Source: an uncultured Odoribacter sp. (GTDB lineage Bacteria > Bacteroidota > Bacteroidia > Bacteroidales > Marinifilaceae). From it: DNA of 22,932 nt. This document shows, one piece after another, positions 7,997-15,377 of the stretch (position 1 is the stretch's first letter; every line of letters begins with the position of its first letter). The translations under genes and the position numbers were made by a program. The notes beneath the pieces were generated by a model. That model saw only the letters and a program-made list of their open reading frames with translations. It made no database searches and was not told the origin of the DNA. Location: NCBI GenBank assembly GCA_947176455.1, contig CAMWQQ010000004.1, positions 1 through 22,932 on the forward strand, read 5' to 3'.

Positions 7997-9430
7997 TCCA
8001 ACTGAGCCTTCCAGACTGATTTGCAACAGTTTCTGGGCTTCCACGGCAAACTCCATAGGCATCTTGTTCAACACGTCCCCGGCATACCCCTTGATGATAA
8101 GCCCCACGGCATCCTCGGCGGATATGCCCCGCTGGTTGCAATAGAAAATCTGGTCCTCGCCGATGCGGGAGGTCGTCGCCTCATGCTCCACCTGGGCGGT
8201 GGGATTCTCTATCTCCAGATAAGGGAACGTATGGGCTCCGCATTTATCGCCCAACAGCAACGAATCGCACTGCGAATAATTCCGGGCATTCTGACAACCC
8301 TTCACTACCTTCACCTTGCCCCGGTAAGAATTGCTGCTGTATCCGGCAGAAATCCCCTTGGAAACAATCCGACTGCGGGTATTGTTGCCGATGTGTATCA
8401 TCTTCGTACCCGTATCCGCCTGCTGGTAGTTGTTAGTCACCGCCACCGAATAAAATTCACTGACGGAACCGTCCCCTTTCAGTATCGTACTGGGATATTT
8501 CCACGTAATCGCCGAACCGGTCTCCACCTGTGCCCAAATCAATCTGGCATTCTCTCCCCGGCAGATGCCCCGCTTGGTGACAAAATTGTAAATGCCCCCC
8601 TTGCCGTCCTTGTCGCCGGGATACCAGTTCTGCACCGTGCTGTATTTCACCTCGGCATTCTTTTCGATGACAATCTCCACGATAGCCGCATGCAACTGAT
8701 TTTCATCCCGCATCGGTGCCGTACAACCTTCCAGGTAGCTGACATAAGCCTCCTCGTCCGCCACAATCAGCGTGCGTTCAAACTGACCGGTATTCTGCGC
8801 ATTGATACGGAAATAAGTAGACAGCTCCATCGGGCAACGCACCCCCTTCGGGATGTACACAAACGACCCGTCACTGAACACCGCCGAATTCAACGCCGCA
8901 AAGTAATTGTCCGTGTAAGGCACGACACTGCCCAGGTACTTCCGCACCAAGTCCGGATGATTTTTCACCGCCTCCGAGAAAGAACAGAAAATAACGCCCC
9001 GCTCCGCCAACGTATCCTTGAACGTGGTCTTCACCGAAACACTGTCCATCACCGCATCCACGGCAACCCCGGACAAAGCCATCTGCTCGCTCAAAGGAAT
9101 GCCGAGCTTGTCAAACGTAGCCTTCAGCTCCGGGTCCACCTCCTCCCAATCCTTGTTCTCTTTCTGCTTCGGCGCCGCATAGTACACGATATCCTGATAA
9201 TCGATTTCCGGTATCGTCAATTGCGCCCAACGCGGCATTTTCATGGTCAGCCATTTCCGGTAAGCCTGCAAACGAAACTCCAGCAACCATTCCGGCTCCT
9301 CCTTCTTGGCAGAAATCGCCCGAATCACCTCCTCATTCAGCCCCTTCGCTATCGTCTCGGTCTCCACATTCGTCACAAAACCGTACTTATACTCGCTCCC
9401 GGTAACTTCCTCTATAATATTGTCATTCAT
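7994..9430 (-). CDS. sufB: SufB, core scaffold subunit of SufBCD
   Basis: A 478-residue first gene of the suf operon. SufB receives sulfur from SufE and, with SufD and SufC, builds the nascent [4Fe-4S] cluster in the cytoplasm. The strongly conserved C-terminal core is complete: [15 protein letters not shown], the block [20 protein letters not shown] (with the cysteine corresponding to the essential SufB cysteine in CGAHT), and [20 protein letters not shown]. The N-terminal half has the usual [20 protein letters not shown] motif. No sufA or sufR gene is present beside it. A promoter box lies 30 bases upstream. Confidence 0.96.
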   Translation of the reverse strand: MNDNIIEEVTGSEYKYGFVTNVETETIAKGLNEEVIRAISAKKEEPEWLLEFRLQAYRKWLTMKMPRWAQLTIPEIDYQDIVYYAAPKQKENKDWEEVDPELKATFDKLGIPLSEQMALSGVAVDAVMDSVSVKTTFKDTLAERGVIFCSFSEAVKNHPDLVRKYLGSVVPYTDNYFAALNSAVFSDGSFVYIPKGVRCPMELSTYFRINAQNTGQFERTLIVADEEAYVSYLEGCTAPMRDENQLHAAIVEIVIEKNAEVKYSTVQNWYPGDKDGKGGIYNFVTKRGICRGENARLIWAQVETGSAITWKYPSTILKGDGSVSEFYSVAVTNNYQQADTGTKMIHIGNNTRSRIVSKGISAGYSSNSYRGKVKVVKGCQNARNYSQCDSLLLGDKCGAHTFPYLEIENPTAQVEHEATTSRIGEDQIFYCNQRGISAEDAVGLIIKGYAGDVLNKMPMEFAVEAQKLLQISLEGSVG

Positions 9431-9459
9431 GCCCTGCTTTCAAATTTGCATTGATAACG

Positions 9460-9467
9460 CAAAAATA
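9460..9467 (-). promoter_or_regulatory. -7 promoter box of the suf operon
   Basis: On the minus strand 9467-9460 reads TATTTTTG, an exact match to TAnnTTTG, 29 bases before the sufB ATG. No convincing -33 motif is seen at the usual distance, so the box may depend on an activator or be weak. Confidence 0.5.
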
Positions 9468-9631
9468 GCAAAATTATTTCATATCTCCGCATCCGAAAAC
9501 AAGCCCCCGAAAACGATTTTCATCGCCACCGCTAAGTAACACCCATAACAAGAAATCACCTTTTTCAACCAAGAAAACTTGATTTCAGGGGAAAACATAT
9601 CGTAGTTTGAAATAAAAACAGCATATTTGTA

Positions 9632-9658
9632 GTCGGAAATATTTGCAATCATTCCGAC
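9632..9658. promoter_or_regulatory. Inverted repeat, putative AbiEi operator
   Basis: GTCGGAA (9632-9638) and TTCCGAC (9652-9658) are perfect inverted 7-mers separated by 13 bases, with their centres 20 bp apart (two helical turns). They lie 22 bases before the AbiEi start. The spacer contains an imperfect -7 box (AATATTTG at 9638-9645). AbiEi antitoxins are known to repress their own operon through inverted repeats in the promoter, so this is a good operator candidate. Confidence 0.6.
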
Positions 9659-9680
9659 CAAAATCAAACCGATATTCTAT

Positions 9681-10280
9681 ATGCAAGACGCTGTCGTTAA
9701 TAAGATTAAAAGTAAGATTGCCCATAGCAAATTTGGAGAGGTTTTCTTCGTGTCATCCTTCCCCCAATATGATGTGGAGTATGTCACAAAACTACTGGCA
9801 ATCTTTGAGAGGGAAGGTATCATCAGCCGCATAGCAAAGGGGGTCTATGTCAAGGCGCGCAAGACACGCTTCGGCATCCTATACCCTTCCGCCTTTGAAC
9901 TGGTTACAGAGATTGCCAAAAGAGATAAGGCGGTAATCATTCCTACGGGAGCCACTGCCGCAAACCGCCTCAGATTCTCTACCCAGGTTCCAATGAACAC
10001 AAGCTTCCTAACTACAGGTTCAAGCAGGAAGCTGACTCTTGGAAACAGGACAGTCACCTTGAAACATGGAGCACCAAGGAATTTTGCTTTTCGTGGGAAG
10101 TTGATGCAAGAACTGGTACAGGCATTGCGTAGCATAGGAGAAAACAACATCAACCAAGAGGTTGAAACGAGAATAGGACAACTATTCACAGAAACTCCAG
10201 AGGCAGACACAATCGAACACGATTTATTATTGGCTCCCGTATGGATGCGACAAATTATAAAAAAAGGACTAAAGCAATGA
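9681..10280 (+). CDS. AbiEi-like antitoxin / transcriptional regulator (DUF6088-type)
   Basis: A 199-residue protein of the AbiEi antitoxin type. An N-terminal winged-helix region (about residues 1-60) contains the segment FEREGIISRIAKGVYVK, the typical end of the helix-turn-helix and wing. The C-terminal domain has IIPTGATAANRL and the short strands RKLTLGNRTVTLKHG, both common to DUF6088/AbiEi proteins. In type IV toxin-antitoxin systems the AbiEi C-terminal domain counters the toxin without binding it, while the N-terminal domain represses the operon. Its stop overlaps the toxin start (ATGA at 10277-10280), so the two are translationally coupled. The codon choice looks less GC-rich than in the suf genes, suggesting acquired DNA. 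Confidence 0.82.
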   Translation: MQDAVVNKIKSKIAHSKFGEVFFVSSFPQYDVEYVTKLLAIFEREGIISRIAKGVYVKARKTRFGILYPSAFELVTEIAKRDKAVIIPTGATAANRLRFSTQVPMNTSFLTTGSSRKLTLGNRTVTLKHGAPRNFAFRGKLMQELVQALRSIGENNINQEVETRIGQLFTETPEADTIEHDLLLAPVWMRQIIKKGLKQ

Positions 10281-11329
10281 GCAAATGGATTGATTTCTCG
10301 CTCGACGAGCGAAAAGCGATGATACAAGGCGTGGTTGAGGCACGGCAAATCGACGAAGCCGCCGCAGAGAAAGATTGGTGGGTAACGGCAGTGCTCTATG
10401 CCCTTTTCCATACCAGTGTGTCAGAATACCTGTTGTTCAAAGGTGGCACGAGTCTAAGTAAAGGCTGGGATATCATCAACCGCTTTAGCGAGGACATTGA
10501 CTTGGCATTGAGCCGAGACTATTTCTTGAATGTCCAAAAGCTATCTTGTGCAAGTTGCACCAGCAATACGCAAATCCATAATCTTAGAGAGAAAGGACAA
10601 GATTTCCTATTTGGTAAATTCAAGGACGAGTTGGTGGCAAAACTTGCCGAGTTGGGACTTGAAACAACAGTTCTTACAGACAATGATATTGCCCATGAAA
10701 ATGGTGAGCCAAGAAAAGTGCCACACGACAAAGACCCTGCTGTGATTTATGTGCAATACCCCTCACTCTACAATAGCCAAGCAACATACGCAATACCGAC
10801 AGTAAAAGTTGAGATTAGCGTATTGTCGATGTCCGAGCCTTACGAGATGAGAAGAATTTCATCACTTATAGAACAAACATATAAGGATGAAGACGTGGAT
10901 TCCGACCTCATTCAAACAATCCGTACCGTAAGCCCTGCCAGGACTTTTTTGGAAAAGGCCTTTCTTTTGTGCGAAGAATTTCAAAAGGACAAACCGAGGA
11001 CGCACAGAATGATGCGCCATTTCTATGACTTGGAGAAATTGATGCAAACTCCATACGCGGAAAAGGCTCTTGGTGACGCAACTCTCTATCATGAGATTGT
11101 GGAGCATAGGCGCAAGTTCTATCACGTTGGTTATGTGGATTACGACAAGGAACTACCTGCCAACATCCAGATTGTACCTAATGATGAACTGATGCCAGCT
11201 TATGAAGCGGACTACAATGAGATGAAAGAAAGTTTCATTTATGGGAAATCTTTGGATTTCAGAGATTTAATAGAAAAGATTAAAATTCTTCAGGAACTGT
11301 TTAGGAAAATTGGTGGATCGAAAGGTTAA
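10277..11329 (+). CDS. AbiEii-like nucleotidyltransferase toxin
   Basis: A 350-residue protein of the AbiEii (DUF1814) nucleotidyltransferase family, the toxin of AbiE systems that give abortive phage defence. The active-site signature FKGGTSLSKG (residues 54-63) is followed by RFSEDIDLAL (69-78), whose acidic residues match the metal-binding DxD-like motif. A later family motif is VSPARTFLEKAFLL. Related toxins transfer nucleotides to tRNA acceptor ends; the target of this one is not known. The start at ATG 10277 overlaps the antitoxin stop. The reading frame is open further upstream to 10241, but those residues lie inside the antitoxin gene. No terminator is visible after the stop. Confidence 0.85.
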   Translation: MSKWIDFSLDERKAMIQGVVEARQIDEAAAEKDWWVTAVLYALFHTSVSEYLLFKGGTSLSKGWDIINRFSEDIDLALSRDYFLNVQKLSCASCTSNTQIHNLREKGQDFLFGKFKDELVAKLAELGLETTVLTDNDIAHENGEPRKVPHDKDPAVIYVQYPSLYNSQATYAIPTVKVEISVLSMSEPYEMRRISSLIEQTYKDEDVDSDLIQTIRTVSPARTFLEKAFLLCEEFQKDKPRTHRMMRHFYDLEKLMQTPYAEKALGDATLYHEIVEHRRKFYHVGYVDYDKELPANIQIVPNDELMPAYEADYNEMKESFIYGKSLDFRDLIEKIKILQELFRKIGGSKG

Positions 11330-11516
11330 ATTTACACAGAGATACAACAAATCCCATCATATATCGGAAGAACTACCATTTTACCCGATTTATCCATCAT
11401 CCCTTTTGTTCATCGTCAGTACGGACAACAGCCAAGCCATAACAAAAGCCCTCATTATACACATAATCAAATCTATGCCATTTTACGGCACACACTCCCG
11501 CGCATTTCTTTGCATG

Positions 11517-11547
11517 TTGACAACTTCCCGGAAAAATCCTACCTTTG
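11517..11547 (+). promoter_or_regulatory. Promoter of thiL
   Basis: TTG at 11517-11519 and TACCTTTG at 11540-11547 are spaced by 20 bases, close to the Bacteroidales consensus. The ATG at 11573 follows 25 bases later. The promoter rules out the in-frame ATG at 11510 as a start. Confidence 0.7.
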
Positions 11548-11572
11548 CCGGAAATCTGAAACATCTGCCGTC

Positions 11573-12616
11573 ATGAAATACACGGAATTATCTGCATTGG
11601 GCGAATTCGGACTGATTGACCACCTGACCCAAACGATAAAAGCAAAGAACGCATCGACTTTGAAGGGCGTAGGCGACGATGCCGCCGTACTGGACTACGG
11701 GAACAAGAAAATTCTGGTCAGTACCGATATGCTGATTCAGGGCATCCATTTCGACCTGACCTATACCCCCTTGAAGCACCTAGGATACAAGTCGGTAGCG
11801 GTCAATGCCAGTGACATCTACGCCATGAACGGCACGCCGAAACAGATCACGGTGGCAATCGCCGTTTCCAACCATTTCTCCGTGGAAAGCCTGGAAGAAC
11901 TGTACGCCGGCATGTACCTGGCTTGCAAAGAATACGGCATAGACCTGGTCGGCGGCGACACCACCTCTTCCAAAACGGGATTGTGCATCAGCATTACCGT
12001 GCTCGGAGAAGCGGAAGAGAAAGACATCGTTTACAGGAATACCGCCAAGGAAAACGAACTGATATGCACGACGGGCGACCTGGGTGCCGCCTATATGGGA
12101 CTGCAATTGCTGGAACGCGAGAAACTGGTGTTTCAGGACACCAACCAACCCCAACCGGATTTCGCCGGATACGAATACATCCTGGAACGCCAGCTAAGAC
12201 CGGCAGCCCGGAAAGACATCGTCCAACTGCTGAAAGAGAAAGAAATCCGCCCGACCGCCATGATAGACATTTCCGACGGACTTGCCTCGGAAATCATGCA
12301 CATCTGCAAAGATTCCGGAGTGGGATGCAATATCTATGAAGAAAAAATACCCATCGACTACCAGACCTATAAAATGGCAGAAGAGCTCAATATGAACGCC
12401 ACGGTCTGCGCGCTCTCCGGAGGAGAAGATTATGAACTGCTGTTCACCGTACCGCTGGACAAATACGACATACTGACCGCCCTGCCCGGCATCAGCGTCA
12501 TCGGACACACCTGCAAGGCTGCCGAAGGTTGCCGGATGACAACCCGGGACGGCAATTCCTTTGAACTGAAAGCCCAAGGTTGGACCAATTTCACGCCGAA
12601 CAACGGACAATCCTAA
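11573..12616 (+). CDS. thiL: Thiamine-monophosphate kinase
   Basis: A 347-residue cytoplasmic kinase that phosphorylates thiamine monophosphate to thiamine diphosphate, the last step of cofactor synthesis. ThiL motifs are present in order: GDDAAVL near residue 37, STDMLIQGIHF, VAVNASDIYAMNGTP, LVGGDTTSS (metal and ATP binding), MIDISDGLASEI, and ALSGGEDYELLF near the C-terminus. The length fits the family. No other thiamine gene is nearby. It is followed after 5 bases by an unknown gene in the same operon. The start was chosen from the promoter position and from family alignments, which begin close to the ELSALGEFGLI segment. Confidence 0.93.
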   Translation: MKYTELSALGEFGLIDHLTQTIKAKNASTLKGVGDDAAVLDYGNKKILVSTDMLIQGIHFDLTYTPLKHLGYKSVAVNASDIYAMNGTPKQITVAIAVSNHFSVESLEELYAGMYLACKEYGIDLVGGDTTSSKTGLCISITVLGEAEEKDIVYRNTAKENELICTTGDLGAAYMGLQLLEREKLVFQDTNQPQPDFAGYEYILERQLRPAARKDIVQLLKEKEIRPTAMIDISDGLASEIMHICKDSGVGCNIYEEKIPIDYQTYKMAEELNMNATVCALSGGEDYELLFTVPLDKYDILTALPGISVIGHTCKAAEGCRMTTRDGNSFELKAQGWTNFTPNNGQS

Positions 12617-12621
12617 TTGCC

Positions 12622-13221
12622 ATGCCTGACTTTAAAGAACTATTATCAGCCCTACAGGAACAGAGCCATACCGGCAACCGCCGGGAAATCACCCGGCATC
12701 TCCGGCAACTCGTCCAAAGCAGACGGGAGTGCTATTGCCAATGCCACGAAGAGGCCCTGCTGGAAGCCTTCTCCGATGCCCTTTACAAAGCCTTGCTGCT
12801 GGAACTGGACAACGAGGAAGAGGATAGCATTGAAATGGCGGAACTTGCCTACCTCGCCATAGGCACCCTCCTGAATGCGGGAGACCGCCGTCCGGAACTT
12901 TACAAACGCAGACTGCTGTTGCTGCACTATTTCAGTGACTATTTCACGGATGCCATCATAGAGGTCTTTCTGGCACGCTTCCGGGAGGAAAACAGGCTAC
13001 AGGCACGCTCCCTCGCCATGGAATGCCTGGAAAAGATGCAATTGTCGGATATGTTTTACTTGGAAGAAAATGCAACGGATTTCATCAACGGCGACGAAGA
13101 GATTGCCGACGCCTGCAATGCGATTGAAATCAATCCCGACCTGTCTGCGGAAGAAAAAGCCGAAGCCACATTGTTGCACAAGGTATTGCATGCCTACCTG
13201 AAGGCCAAATACAAAAACTGA
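12622..13221 (+). CDS. Hypothetical helical protein in operon with thiL
   Basis: I do not recognise this 199-residue protein. It is soluble with no signal peptide or membrane segment, strongly charged (many E, R and K), and appears all-helical. Regular leucine spacing and a repeat-like pattern of helix pairs hint at a TPR/HEAT-like or helical-bundle fold. A small cluster of cysteines and a histidine (CYCQCH, about residues 37-42) near the N-terminus could bind metal, but there is no second half-site. It begins 5 bases after the thiL stop, so the two are co-transcribed. Its stop codon lies inside the stem of the terminator used by the facing gene. Confidence 0.7.
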   Translation: MPDFKELLSALQEQSHTGNRREITRHLRQLVQSRRECYCQCHEEALLEAFSDALYKALLLELDNEEEDSIEMAELAYLAIGTLLNAGDRRPELYKRRLLLLHYFSDYFTDAIIEVFLARFREENRLQARSLAMECLEKMQLSDMFYLEENATDFINGDEEIADACNAIEINPDLSAEEKAEATLLHKVLHAYLKAKYKN

Positions 13222-13240
13222 GAGCCGTATCGGCTCTCAG
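13213..13240 (-). terminator. Terminator of the RRM gene, overlapping the facing gene's stop codon
   Basis: CTGAGAGCCG (13218-13227) and CGGCTCTCAG (13231-13240) form a perfect 10-bp stem with a 3-base loop. On the minus strand it is followed by TTTTT (13217-13213), so it terminates the leftward RRM gene. On the plus strand no T run follows. The plus-strand stop codon (13219-13221) is part of the stem. Confidence 0.8.
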
Positions 13241-13255
13241 TATCCCGTTGTCTGT

Positions 13256-13567
13256 TCAACGTTCCTGGGAAAATCTTCTTTCACCATGCGGAGCATACGG
13301 ACGGCGATTGTGCTGTCCCCCTTCTTCACGAGGACGGGCTTTCTTCACCACGATTTTTCTTCCCTGAAACTCTGTATCGTTAAGGGCATTGATGGCATTC
13401 ATCCCCTCGGTTTCGTCTTCCATTTCAACAAAGCCGAAACACTTGGAATTACCGGTTTCTCTGTCCATAATAACTTTTGCTGAAGTCACCGTACCATGTT
13501 CACCAAAAAGAACTGCGAGATCGTCACCCGTCGTAACAGAACTCATTTTTGCTACAAAAATATTCAC
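13256..13567 (-). CDS. RRM-type RNA-binding protein (GTG start)
   Basis: A small RNA-binding protein of 103 residues with one RNA recognition motif, followed by a short basic, arginine- and glycine-rich tail (about residues 76-103) of the kind that helps bind nucleic acid. The first strand, NIFVAKM, is RNP2, and KCFGFVEM is RNP1; GKIVVKKARP closes the domain. In bacterial RRM proteins RNP2 starts at residue 2, so I place the start at the GTG at 13567 rather than the in-frame ATG at 13618, which would add 17 hydrophobic residues unlike any RRM protein. Such proteins in bacteria are often cold-induced or act in RNA chaperoning; the exact role here is unknown. A consensus promoter at 13663-13695 gives a leader of roughly 90 bases. 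Confidence 0.88.
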   Translation of the reverse strand: MNIFVAKMSSVTTGDDLAVLFGEHGTVTSAKVIMDRETGNSKCFGFVEMEDETEGMNAINALNDTEFQGRKIVVKKARPREEGGQHNRRPYAPHGERRFSQER

Positions 13568-13662
13568 AATAAAAAATTTAAAAATAATTAAACATGCAGA
13601 AGAGTACGTTAGCAACACATTTTTGGTTACAAAAATACAAGACTACGTTCCCTCCAACGGTG

Positions 13663-13695
13663 CAAATATAAACTAAATTATTCATAATCAGCAAA
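13663..13695 (-). promoter_or_regulatory. Promoter of the RRM gene
   Basis: On the minus strand TTTG (13695-13692), a 21-base gap and TATATTTG (13670-13663) match the Bacteroidales promoter consensus at both elements. The distance to the GTG start leaves a long 5' leader rich in A and T. Confidence 0.75.
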
Positions 13696-13751
13696 TATAT
13701 GCAAGGATTATTCCAAATATGAAGATATTTTATTTTTTCTGTCCTTTTTTC

Positions 13752-13781
13752 TTGCATATCCGAACAAAACCTCTACCTTTG
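13752..13781 (+). promoter_or_regulatory. Promoter of tRNA-Phe
   Basis: TTG at 13752-13754, a 19-base gap and TACCTTTG at 13774-13781 fit the consensus. The mature tRNA begins at 13800. Confidence 0.7.
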
Positions 13782-13799
13782 CACCACAATTCCTAAAAT

Positions 13800-13872
13800 G
13801 GTGTCATAGCTCAGTCGGTAGAGCAAAGGACTGAAAATCCTTGTGTCCCTGGTTCGATTCCAGGTGATACCA
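13800..13872 (+). tRNA. tRNA-Phe (GAA anticodon)
   Basis: The cloverleaf is complete. The acceptor stem is GGTGTCA/TGATACC with one G-U pair. The D arm is GCTC/GAGC around AGTCGGTA. The anticodon stem AAGGA/TCCTT encloses the loop CTGAAAA, giving anticodon GAA. The T arm is CCTGG TTCGATT CCAGG. The discriminator base is A at 13872. The full CCA end is not encoded (CCT follows). It has its own promoter and a terminator. Confidence 0.95.
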
Positions 13873-13881
13873 CCTCAAAGA

Positions 13882-13913
13882 GAAGCAGTTACGAAAGTGA
13901 CTGTTTCTTTTTT
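13882..13913 (+). terminator. Terminator after tRNA-Phe
   Basis: GAAGCAGTTAC (13882-13892) pairs with GTGACTGTTTC (13897-13907) through two G-U pairs around a GAAA loop. It is followed by a run of T to 13913. Confidence 0.85.
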
Positions 13914-14112
13914 TGTATGCAAATACAGGCAAAAACAGAGAAATGTTTTCTCCAATGTTTCAACCGAAATAAGCGGTCAACGTCAACCAAGACGTCAACC
14001 GGAGATAGTGTTTCAAAAAGTGTGTAGATCTCATTGTTGATTTCTTATATCCTGAACAAGCTAAGGTTTGTAGAAAGAATACAACCATTCAATCATTTAA
14101 TTCCGGAAAAAA

Positions 14113-14143
14113 TTTGAACTTTCGCACAATTTATGCAGATTTG
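14113..14143 (+). promoter_or_regulatory. Putative promoter of the AAA+ ATPase gene
   Basis: TTTG at 14113-14116, a 19-base gap and CAGATTTG at 14136-14143 (one mismatch to TAnnTTTG). The -7 box lies inside the left arm of the palindrome at 14129-14169. Confidence 0.45.
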
Positions 14144-14169
14144 CAGTTGTATTGCAAATTTGCATAAAT
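14129..14169. repeat. Nested palindrome over the ATPase promoter and start codon
   Basis: ATTTATGCAGATTTGCA (14129-14145) and TGCAAATTTGCATAAAT (14153-14169) are 17-base inverted arms with one mismatch and a 7-base spacer. Each arm also holds its own short palindrome: TGCAAATTTGCA at 14153-14164 is perfect and TGCAGATTTGCA at 14134-14145 has one mismatch, with centres 19 bases apart. The right arm ends in the first ATG of the next gene. Confidence 0.8.
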
Positions 14170-15343
14170 GCATATGGAGACAAAATACATCCGCAGGGAA
14201 TTATCTACCGTAATAGAAGAGGCTTATCGTTATTTCTCAGTCATAACGATAACAGGACCGCGCCAGTCCGGTAAGACAACGCTGATTCGCAATCTGTTCT
14301 CGCATTTGCCATATTACTCTTTGGAAAATCCCAATGTACGTAACTTTGCTGAAAACGACCCGATCGCTTTCCTAAACCAGCACGCAAAGGGTATGATTCT
14401 CGATGAAGTACACAATACTCCGAATCTTTTATCGTATATCCAGGGCATAGTGGACAATGATACAAACCGGAGATTCATCCTTTCAGGCAGTTCGCAGTTC
14501 GCCATGCTGAAAAAGGTTACACAGTCTTTGGCAGGACGTACCGCCGTTTTCGAGCTATTGCCCATGTCCTATTCCGAGATTCGGGATACTGCCTCCGATA
14601 CGCCACTTGACCATCTTTTGTTCAACGGATTTTATCCCGCAATCTTTTCGGGATGCAATGTCCCCCAATTTTTATATCCCGCATATATGAAAACCTATCT
14701 GGACAAGGATGTGCGCGACTTGTTACAAATCAAGGATATGATGCAATTTCATACGTTTATCCGGCTTTGCGCCGGGCGTATCGGCTCGTTGTTCAAAGCC
14801 TCCGAGTTAGCCAATGAAATCGGTGTCAGTCCCCATACGGTTACAGCATGGCTGTCCGTTCTACAGGCGTCCTATATTGTAGCCCTGCTACCTCCATATT
14901 TCGAGAACACGCGCAAACGACTGACCAAAACACCCAAGCTCTATTTTGTGGATACGGGTCTGGCTTGCTTTTTACTTGACATCGAATCGCCGGAACAACT
15001 TTCGCGAGACAAAATGCGTGGAGCGTTGTTCGAGAATTTCATCGTGATGGAAGCATTAAAGCGACGGTATAATCAAGGTAAGGATAGCAATCTCTATTTC
15101 TACCGGGATTCAAACCAAAACGAAGTCGACTTGTTGCTGAAAAAAAAATCGGGACTGTACGGCATCGAAATCAAGTCAGCAATGACTTACCATACGGATT
15201 TCGGGAAAGCGCTAAAACAAATGGATGGATGGATCAAAGTTCCCGTAGAAGGCAAAGCGATAATCTATACAGGAACTCTCGAAAATACTGCCGGGGAGAT
15301 TAAATTGCTGAATTATTCCCGTATGGATCACATCCTAAAATGA
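14168..15343 (+). CDS. AAA+ ATPase with DUF4143 C-terminal domain
   Basis: A 391-residue cytoplasmic protein of the AAA-14/DUF4143 family. The N-terminal ATPase domain has Walker A TGPRQSGKTT (about 29-38), Walker B GMILDEVH (about 75-82) and a sensor region FILSGSSQF. A helix-turn-helix-like segment follows (KASELANEIGVSPHTVTAWL). The C-terminal DUF4143 part contains KLYFVDTGL, GALFENFIVMEA, then NQNEVDLLL and GIEIKSA. The last two give a D...ExK arrangement resembling PD-(D/E)xK nuclease folds, though I cannot show activity. The biological role of the family is not settled. Either ATG 14168 or 14174 could start it. It lies between tRNA-Phe and a convergent GH95 gene, alone in its transcription unit, and looks like an accessory gene. 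Confidence 0.88.
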   Translation: MHMETKYIRRELSTVIEEAYRYFSVITITGPRQSGKTTLIRNLFSHLPYYSLENPNVRNFAENDPIAFLNQHAKGMILDEVHNTPNLLSYIQGIVDNDTNRRFILSGSSQFAMLKKVTQSLAGRTAVFELLPMSYSEIRDTASDTPLDHLLFNGFYPAIFSGCNVPQFLYPAYMKTYLDKDVRDLLQIKDMMQFHTFIRLCAGRIGSLFKASELANEIGVSPHTVTAWLSVLQASYIVALLPPYFENTRKRLTKTPKLYFVDTGLACFLLDIESPEQLSRDKMRGALFENFIVMEALKRRYNQGKDSNLYFYRDSNQNEVDLLLKKKSGLYGIEIKSAMTYHTDFGKALKQMDGWIKVPVEGKAIIYTGTLENTAGEIKLLNYSRMDHILK

Positions 15344-15377
15344 TATCCCGGTCATCAAAAGAGAGCGAAAAACACAC

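Noticed and set aside
8021..9454. 477-residue plus-strand frame over sufB
   Set aside because: A shadow of sufB with antisense composition and no family features.
9501..9600. Short inverted repeats such as GAAAACGATTTTC and CAAGAAAACTTG in the suf-AbiE gap
   Set aside because: Arms of 4-5 bases are expected by chance in A/T-rich intergenic DNA.
13843..14040. 65-residue plus-strand frame downstream of tRNA-Phe
   Set aside because: It begins inside the tRNA and runs through the terminator, with no promoter, start context or domain.
15344..15377. Possible terminator between the convergent ATPase and GH95 genes
   Set aside because: No stem longer than a few bases and no T run was found in the 34-base gap.
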